A model generated the notes under the pieces. That model saw nothing but the letters and a program-made list of their open reading frames with translations, ran no database searches and was not told where the DNA came from. Below, one piece after another: positions 22,139 through 26,634 of a stretch of DNA of 26,634 bases. Both the position numbers and the translations under genes were made by a program. Every line of letters begins with the position of its first letter. The stretch's first letter is position 1. This DNA comes from JBKQVT01 sp052139835 (GTDB lineage: Bacteria > Planctomycetota > Planctomycetia > Pirellulales > Thermoguttaceae). The stretch is taken from contig JBKQVT010000050.1 in NCBI GenBank assembly GCA_052139835.1, positions 1 through 26,634 of the forward strand, in the 5' to 3' direction.

Positions 22139-23170
22139 TCACGCCAGCACGACTTTGCTCGACCGGCCAGGCGTCTCGCAAACGTAGCGTGGCACCGCAT
22201 AGCCGGGCAGCCGCCCGCGGAGCTGCTCGATCAATTCCCTTCCCCGTTGCGGGGCGACTTCAAAATGGGCCGCCCCCGCCACCCGGTCCAACTGGTGCAG
22301 GTAATAGGGCATCACGCGCAAATCCACCAGGCGGCCGAAAAGCCGGGCCAGCGTCTCCAGGTCGTCGTTGACCCCGCGAAGCAAAACGGCCTGGGCGAGG
22401 ACCGGCACGCCGGCGTCGACCAGTCGCCCCAACGCGGCTGCCACCGCGGCGTCGATTTCCGCCGGGTGATTGACCTGCACCACCAGGATCGGCGTCAAGC
22501 GGCTGCCGCGGAGCCAGTCGAGCAACTCGCCGGTCACGCGCTGGGGGATCACGATCGGCAACCGGCTGTGGATCCGCAGACGCCGCAGGTGGGGGATCGC
22601 CGCCAGCCGCTTGGTAAAAGAGGAAAGCCGTGCATCCGGCAGAGTCAGCGGATCGCCCCCGCTGAGGATGATTTCCTCGATCGACGCTTCCGTCGCCGCC
22701 AACCGCAAGGCCGCTTCCCACGGGCCGTCGTCGTCGGCCAGATGTGCAAAAGGAAAGTGGCGGCGGAAGCAATATCGGCAATGGACGGCACACGTCCCTG
22801 CGGCCACGATCAAGAGCCTGCCCGGATATTTCCACAGCAGGCCGGAGGTGCCGCCGGAGACCGCCTCGCCCAACGGATCACGCTGGAAATGCGGCACGTC
22901 GGCCAGCTCCTCGGCCCGCGGGAGGACCTGCAAGAGCAGGGGATCGTGGGGGTCGCCTGGAACGATCCGGGCCAGCCAGGGGTGGGGGACCAGGAGGGGA
23001 AAGTCCCGGGCCGCCTGCCGGGCTGCGGCCGCCACCTCGGGGGGGAGACGGAGCAGCCGACACAATTCCCCCGCGTCGCGGACCGCCCGGGCCAGCACCA
23101 TTTGCCACTCGGCCACCGGCGCTGATGACGCCGGCCGGCCCCCATTGGTTTCTGTCGCGGACATTGGCAT
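22139..23170 (-). CDS. epmB: EF-P beta-lysylation protein EpmB (lysine 2,3-aminomutase family)
   Basis: 343 residues. EpmB is a radical SAM, PLP-dependent enzyme that turns alpha-lysine into beta-lysine for attachment to elongation factor P. The motif GTCAVHCRYCFRRHFPF holds the 4Fe-4S cluster (CxxxCxxC), after the family run GLLWKYPGRLLIVAA. EIILSGGDPLTLPDARL is the typical GGDPL region, and IHSRLPIVIPQRVT, VVQVNHPAEID, QAVLLRGVNDDLETL and VMPYYLHQLDRVAGAAHFEV follow in order. The N-terminus (WQMVLARAVRDAGELCRLL, FPLLVPHPWLARI, DPHDPLLLQVLP) is also characteristic. It is divergent from efp, its pathway target, with 56 bases between starts, which supports the assignment over a free lysine aminomutase. 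ATG at 23170 or 23164 may be used; no clear ribosome binding site. Confidence 0.94.
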   Translation of the reverse strand: MPMSATETNGGRPASSAPVAEWQMVLARAVRDAGELCRLLRLPPEVAAAARQAARDFPLLVPHPWLARIVPGDPHDPLLLQVLPRAEELADVPHFQRDPLGEAVSGGTSGLLWKYPGRLLIVAAGTCAVHCRYCFRRHFPFAHLADDDGPWEAALRLAATEASIEEIILSGGDPLTLPDARLSSFTKRLAAIPHLRRLRIHSRLPIVIPQRVTGELLDWLRGSRLTPILVVQVNHPAEIDAAVAAALGRLVDAGVPVLAQAVLLRGVNDDLETLARLFGRLVDLRVMPYYLHQLDRVAGAAHFEVAPQRGRELIEQLRGRLPGYAVPRYVCETPGRSSKVVLA

Positions 23171-23173
23171 AAT
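23145..23173 (+). promoter_or_regulatory. Candidate efp promoter overlapping the epmB start codon
   Basis: TTGGTT (23145-23150), a 17-bp spacer, and CATAAT (23168-23173). Predicted start near 23180, giving a 47-nt efp leader. The -10 box covers the epmB ATG (23170-23168) on the other strand. Confidence 0.5.
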
Positions 23174-23226
23174 AGTCTATCGTAACAGGTCATGTCCCCC
23201 TGAGAAAGTGAAACGGAACACCCAAC

Positions 23227-23796
23227 GTGGCAACGTACAACTGCAGTGAATTTCGCAAGGGCCTGAAGGTCCAGATCGACGGCGACCCCTACCTGATGAT
23301 CGAGTGCAACTTCGTCAAGCCGGGCAAGGGCCAGGCGCTGTACAAGTGCAAGCTGCGGAACCTGCTCCGCGGCACCGTACTGGACCGCACCTACAAGAGC
23401 GGCGATTCCATCGACGCCGCCGAAATCGACGAAATCGACGCCCAGTACCTCTACCGCCAGGCCGACCACTACGTCTTCATGGACAACGAGAGCTACGAGC
23501 AGTACGAGTTGACCGCCGACCAGGTGGGCGACGCCTGGCGGTATCTCAAGGAGGGGATGAATTGCAGCATGGTGCTCTTCAACGGCCGGCCCATCTCGAT
23601 CACCCCGCCCAACCACGTGGTTTTGAAGGTCGAGTATTGCGAGCCCGGCGCCCGCGGCAACACGGCCACCAACGTCACCAAGCCCTGCAAGGTCGAGACG
23701 GGGGCCGAGTTCCCCTGTCCGTCGTTCGTCGAGATGGGCGAGTTGATCAAGATCGACACCCGCACCGGCGAGTACATCGAGCGCGTGAAGCAGTGA
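23227..23796 (+). CDS. efp: Elongation factor P
   Basis: 189 residues, the usual length. EF-P binds between the P and E sites of the ribosome and relieves stalling at polyproline stretches. The three-domain arrangement is clear: N-terminal KOW-like domain (CSEFRKGLKVQIDGDPYLMI) with the modification loop FVKPGKGQA, domain II (YVFMDNESYEQYELTADQVG) and domain III (PISITPPNHVVLKVEYCEPG, KVETGAEFPCPSFVEMGELI). The residue at the loop tip is Lys34, the position beta-lysylated by EpmA/EpmB in E. coli, which agrees with epmB next door. The EpmA ligase is not in this window. The start is GTG at 23227, preceded by a weak purine-rich stretch (GAAACGGAA). A hairpin follows the stop. Confidence 0.97.
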   Translation: MATYNCSEFRKGLKVQIDGDPYLMIECNFVKPGKGQALYKCKLRNLLRGTVLDRTYKSGDSIDAAEIDEIDAQYLYRQADHYVFMDNESYEQYELTADQVGDAWRYLKEGMNCSMVLFNGRPISITPPNHVVLKVEYCEPGARGNTATNVTKPCKVETGAEFPCPSFVEMGELIKIDTRTGEYIERVKQ

Positions 23797-23807
23797 GCGG
23801 ACGTTTC

Positions 23808-23828
23808 CCCTCTCCCTCCGGGAGAGGG
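23808..23828 (+). repeat. Hairpin after the efp stop
   Basis: CCCTCTCCC/GGGAGAGGG with a 3-nt loop, 12 bases after the efp stop codon. It is a common dispersed repeat type and lacks a T-run, so it may stabilise the 3' end rather than terminate by itself. Confidence 0.75.
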
Positions 23829-23903
23829 CAAGGGTGAGGGCGAAGTTCGCTCGGCCAGACCCTTCGCGTCCGACGTTCGGGCTTACGCGGCAAGGGGTTG
23901 CGT

Positions 23904-23932
23904 TCTTGATGTCGCAAATTGCGACATCAAGA
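23904..23932. promoter_or_regulatory. 29-bp palindrome upstream of the DUF2442 gene
   Basis: Fourteen-base arms (TCTTGATGTCGCAA and its exact complement) around a single A. It lies 64 bases before the DUF2442 ATG. The symmetry and position suit a dimeric regulator's operator. The plus strand also reads LMSQIATSR in one frame, a phrase I recall from ORF6N-domain proteins, so a gene remnant is an alternative. Confidence 0.55.
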
Positions 23933-23995
23933 TTTGGCCGGGCTCAGGGCACGTTGAGGCCGGGGGGCATCGCCCGGGAATCGCGGGGACTGACT

Positions 23996-24250
23996 ATGGC
24001 ACGAGTCATTCGCGTCGCAGCACTACCCGGCCATCGGCTTCACGTCGAGTTCGACGACGGGACCGCGGGCGAAATCGACCTGACCGACCGGCTGTTCGGC
24101 CCGGTGTTTGAGCCGTTGCGGGACGAAAACGAGTTCCAGAGGGTCGGAATCGACGAATTCGGCGCCATCTGCTGGCCCTGCGGCGCGGACCTGGCCCCTG
24201 ATGCCTTGCACCGGCGGCTGGCGTCGGCCATCTCGGCATCCGGCAGTTAG
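23996..24250 (+). CDS. DUF2442 family protein
   Basis: 84 residues. The pattern RVIRVAALPGHRLHVEFDDG, GEIDLTDRLFGPVFEPLRD, FQRVGIDEFGAICWPCGADL and APDALHRRL matches DUF2442, a small soluble beta-sheet domain. Genes of this family often sit beside a DUF4160 gene, and the pair is thought to act like a toxin-antitoxin module. I see no DUF4160 partner in this window, so this is either an orphan or works with something else. I take the ATG at 23996 because the family similarity begins there; no strong ribosome binding site is visible. A frame extension to 23834 would translate the palindrome and repeat. Confidence 0.8.
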   Translation: MARVIRVAALPGHRLHVEFDDGTAGEIDLTDRLFGPVFEPLRDENEFQRVGIDEFGAICWPCGADLAPDALHRRLASAISASGS

Positions 24251-24395
24251 CCGGGGGCATTTCCGGTTGACGGAAATGGGCCAACGTGTCACCCTATCCG
24301 TAACGCCTGCCTGGGGTTGGCGTCTTTACGCCGTCTTTCCCCGCCTAGAGGGTGGTGGCACCATCGGCAGGCGAGCGAGCCTGAGGAGGTTTTCT

Positions 24396-26435
24396 ATGCA
24401 CTTAACCGCAGTCGCCCTCGGTTGCCTGTTGCTGGGCCAGATGGCCGACACAGTTCCGCCCAGCGTGCCGCCCGCTGCCAAGCCGGCCGAGAAGGCCCCC
24501 TCAAACGGGTCGTTGCTGTCTGGGACCGTTGCGACCGCCCCCGGCGGTGCGCAGCATCGGCTGACGCCGCCGCGGATCGTGGCCCAGGCGCTCACGCTGC
24601 CCCCAGGCAGCAGTCTTTCCGGGCAACCACTGGCCCTGCTGACCGTGTTGTCCACCGGGCAGGATCGGCGGCAGCAACTCGAGTTGGCCCATGCCTACTG
24701 GCGGCTGGCAGAGGCGGTGGCCGATTATTGCTTCTGCGTCGAGGAGAAGAAGCAACTGGAGCAATTGCACCCGGCGGGCGAAGAGGCGGCGGAATGGCGA
24801 TTGGCCCGCGCGTCGGCGGCGGCCGCCCTGCAAGAGGCGGAAGTCCGGGCGGTGGCCGCCCAGCACGAACTGGCGGCGCTGATGTCGTTGGCCCCCGCCG
24901 CCGCCCCACCCTTGCCGGCCGATCGGCCGCACGTCGGCTCCTATCACACCTATTTCAAGGAGCTGTTTGGCGCCGGGCCGGCGCCGGACCGGACGCGGCT
25001 GATCGACCGCACGCTGCCGCTTCGCACGGCGGCGATCGACGCCCACAGCGTCGCGCTGCAGGCGTCGGAGGACTCGCTGGCCGCGGCCCTGGAGGCCCAG
25101 GCCGCCGGCCAAGGCCCCTTGGCCCCCCTGCTTGCCTGCCTGGAAGAGCACCGTCGCCAGCAGGGGCAGTTCATGGCCTCGGTCTGCCGCTATAACCACG
25201 ACATCGCCGATTATGCCCTCGCCGTGGCTGGTCCGCTGACCAACAATGAGGCGCTCACCGCCATGCTCATCCGATCCAATCCCGCGGCCATCCAGACGCC
25301 GGTCGAGACGCCGGCAGGCGGCGTTGTGCCGACCTCGGCCACCGAGCCCGCGCGCGAGCAGCCCACTGCCCAGGAGCCGACGCGGGCGGTGCGGCCGCCG
25401 CAGCGAACCGACGAGGATCCGCATCTTCAGCCGCCGCAGGCAGCCGACGCGAATTCGCATCTTCCGCTGCCCAGCACCCCGTGGGTCCCCTCCTCGTCGG
25501 AAGGCAAGAAAGAGCCGACCCTGGTCCCCCATAGCCTGTTGCGGCACGACGATCCCGACACGCCGACGCCGGCAGCTCAGCCGCCGACGACACGCCAGTC
25601 CAACCGGCCGATCAGCGATGCGGAAACGACCAAGCCGGCGTCCGCTTCCGCGGCGGCCTATGCGGCCCTGGTCCACGTTTCCGATCCCCAGCGCGCCGAG
25701 CAACTCACGCTTGCGCTCTGCGGCGACCGGTCTCTGCCCGCCGGGGCGGGACAGGCGATGAGCCTGGCCGAGTGTCTTCGCACGGTCGCCGCCCCGAATC
25801 GCCTCGGGGTGATCGAGGCCTATTGGCTCACCCGGCAACGGGTGGCGCAATACCAGGCGCTGGTCGAGCAAGGCCAGTGGCTGGACGCCCTGACGCCGCT
25901 GGTCTTGGAACAGGGCACGCCGGCGGCCGCCGCGATGCTCCAGTTGCGCCAGTCGCGGCTGGATTGCCGCGCTGCCCAGATCGAAGCCCAGTTGGCGCTG
26001 AAGGAGGCCCAGTTCACGCTGGCCACGGCGACGGGCCGCGCGGCCGACGCGCTCTGGCCGCTGCCCAGTTCGCTCCCGCGCGCGGACCAAGGGTTCGCCA
26101 GCGGCGATCTTCGCGCCGCGGCCATCCCCGAGAGCTGGGCGCTGCGGCGCTGGAAAACCACCCTGCCGCTGCTGGCCGGGGGCCTCCACAATCGCGCCGC
26201 CGCCGTGGTCGAAGCCGACGCGGCCCGCGCGGCGGCCACGCTGGGCTATCCGTCGGGCAAACCGTCGCTCGCCGACGTGCTCTCGACGATCGAAATGCAG
26301 CGGTCGCAAACCTTCACCTTCCTGCAAACGCTTGCGGACTACAATCAGGCGTGGGCCGGCTACACGCTGGCCGTTCTCCCCCCGGACGCTCCGGCCGAAG
26401 CGTTGGCGGCAGCGTTGTTGCCGCCGCAGCGGTAG
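24396..26435 (+). CDS. Exported TolC-like protein with two internal copies
   Basis: 679 residues. A signal peptide (HLTAVALGCLLLGQMADTV) is followed by two halves joined by a Pro/Thr/Ser-rich linker at about 300-430. The first half has LELAHAYWRLAEAVADY, long Ala/Glu/Gln helices (EWRLARASAAAALQEAEVRA) and ends near YNHDIADYALAVAGP. The second has MSLAECLRTVAAPNRLGVIE, AYWLTRQRVAQYQALVEQ, helices (LDCRAAQIEAQLALKEAQF) and ends YNQAWAGYTLAVLPP. Both halves thus share the Tyr-Trp helix and the YN...Y.LAV ending, the internal repeat expected of outer-membrane efflux (TolC/OEP) proteins. The loop sequences are diverged and the linker is unusual, so a channel function is uncertain. GAGGAGGT lies 5 bases before the ATG at 24396. 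It could serve the RND pump near 5 kb, which lacks a channel gene. Confidence 0.75.
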   Translation: MHLTAVALGCLLLGQMADTVPPSVPPAAKPAEKAPSNGSLLSGTVATAPGGAQHRLTPPRIVAQALTLPPGSSLSGQPLALLTVLSTGQDRRQQLELAHAYWRLAEAVADYCFCVEEKKQLEQLHPAGEEAAEWRLARASAAAALQEAEVRAVAAQHELAALMSLAPAAAPPLPADRPHVGSYHTYFKELFGAGPAPDRTRLIDRTLPLRTAAIDAHSVALQASEDSLAAALEAQAAGQGPLAPLLACLEEHRRQQGQFMASVCRYNHDIADYALAVAGPLTNNEALTAMLIRSNPAAIQTPVETPAGGVVPTSATEPAREQPTAQEPTRAVRPPQRTDEDPHLQPPQAADANSHLPLPSTPWVPSSSEGKKEPTLVPHSLLRHDDPDTPTPAAQPPTTRQSNRPISDAETTKPASASAAAYAALVHVSDPQRAEQLTLALCGDRSLPAGAGQAMSLAECLRTVAAPNRLGVIEAYWLTRQRVAQYQALVEQGQWLDALTPLVLEQGTPAAAAMLQLRQSRLDCRAAQIEAQLALKEAQFTLATATGRAADALWPLPSSLPRADQGFASGDLRAAAIPESWALRRWKTTLPLLAGGLHNRAAAVVEADAARAAATLGYPSGKPSLADVLSTIEMQRSQTFTFLQTLADYNQAWAGYTLAVLPPDAPAEALAAALLPPQR

Positions 26436-26456
26436 GTTATACTACCGCGAAGTATC

Positions 26457-26496
26457 CCGCACACGCTGTGTGCGGAGAAACGGCACACGGCGTGTG
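26457..26496. repeat. Two tandem CACAC/GTGTG hairpins
   Basis: The first dyad is CCGCACAC-GCT-GTGTGCGG (26457-26475), the second CACAC-GGC-GTGTG (26484-26496). Their centres are 24 bases apart. They lie 21 bases after the TolC-like stop and before the next start, and could be a paired binding site or a 3'-end structure; both look like dispersed repeats. Confidence 0.75.
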
Positions 26497-26614
26497 GGCC
26501 GCTAAACACAGACTCGATTATACAGAAAACTGATCTTGGTGGTGAGGGCGATTTCTGTTCTCCTACGGTTTTTCGCAAACCTGGTTTTGTCGAGATTAAC
26601 GTAAGGAGACGGTG

Positions 26615-26634
26615 ATGGAAGTCGTCACGGAGGG
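26615..26634 (+). CDS. Start of a gene cut by the right edge
   Basis: The ATG at 26615 has a strong ribosome binding site, AAGGAG (26603-26608), 6 bases upstream. Only six codons (MEVVTE) are visible before the window ends, so the product cannot be identified. The call rests on the ribosome binding site and the non-coding region before it. Confidence 0.5.

Noticed and set aside
24501..26327. Minus-strand open frame of 608 codons opposite the TolC-like gene
   Set aside because: Arg/Gly/Gln-rich shadow without a ribosome binding site; the opposite strand has a strong one and a signal peptide.

Overview
The window is GC-rich and gene-dense. It looks like chromosomal DNA of a planctomycete, probably Pirellulales-like. 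That is an inference from a DUF1598 protein, a small membrane protein opening with an FQFSLxTLM-type N-terminus, a genuine EF-P/EpmB pair, and many intergenic hairpin repeats of kinds I associate with this group. I see no rRNA, tRNA, CRISPR array, transposase or phage gene. I find 26 protein-coding genes, two of them cut by the window edges.

Region by region: (1) 1-2443: a minus-strand gene running off the left edge, then a secreted DUF1598 protein on the minus strand with a clear intrinsic terminator. (2) 2444-9292, plus strand: a degenerate receiver-domain protein, a Cys-rich exported protein, then a Cu/Ag-type RND efflux module (CusB-like adaptor, CusA-like pump, YHS-like lipoprotein). All three CusA methionines of the Cu(I) path can be aligned, but the pump carries about 150 extra residues between the second and third. 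(3) 9429-11659: two small membrane proteins and an exported protein with a fascin-like N-terminal domain. (4) 11875-13801: a YajO-type aldo/keto reductase and a YprB-type exonuclease. (5) 13904-16193, minus: two membrane proteins and a membrane-anchored M28/glutaminyl-cyclase-like peptidase. (6) 16252-21279, minus: GT4 and GT9 glycosyltransferases, an endonuclease/exonuclease/phosphatase-fold protein and a radical SAM/SPASM protein, the last three joined by ATGA overlaps, plus a methyltransferase. This looks like a surface-glycan locus. (7) 21513-23796: a DUF2617 protein, then divergent epmB and efp, enzyme and substrate of the EF-P lysylation pathway. (8) 23996 to the end: a DUF2442 protein, a duplicated TolC-like exported protein, and the first codons of another gene.

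The most unusual signal is non-coding. Many gene boundaries between 9.3 and 22.1 kb, and one near 2.2 kb, hold arrays of 7-bp units. Most are arranged as two inverted arms around a 20-50 nt centre. The unit sequence differs from site to site, but the period of seven and the inverted layout persist, and four copies share a related G-rich centre. Some arrays supply stop codons, a start region or a -35 box to adjacent genes. A second theme is a -10 hexamer placed exactly 6 nt before ATG at three genes, predicting leaderless mRNAs.
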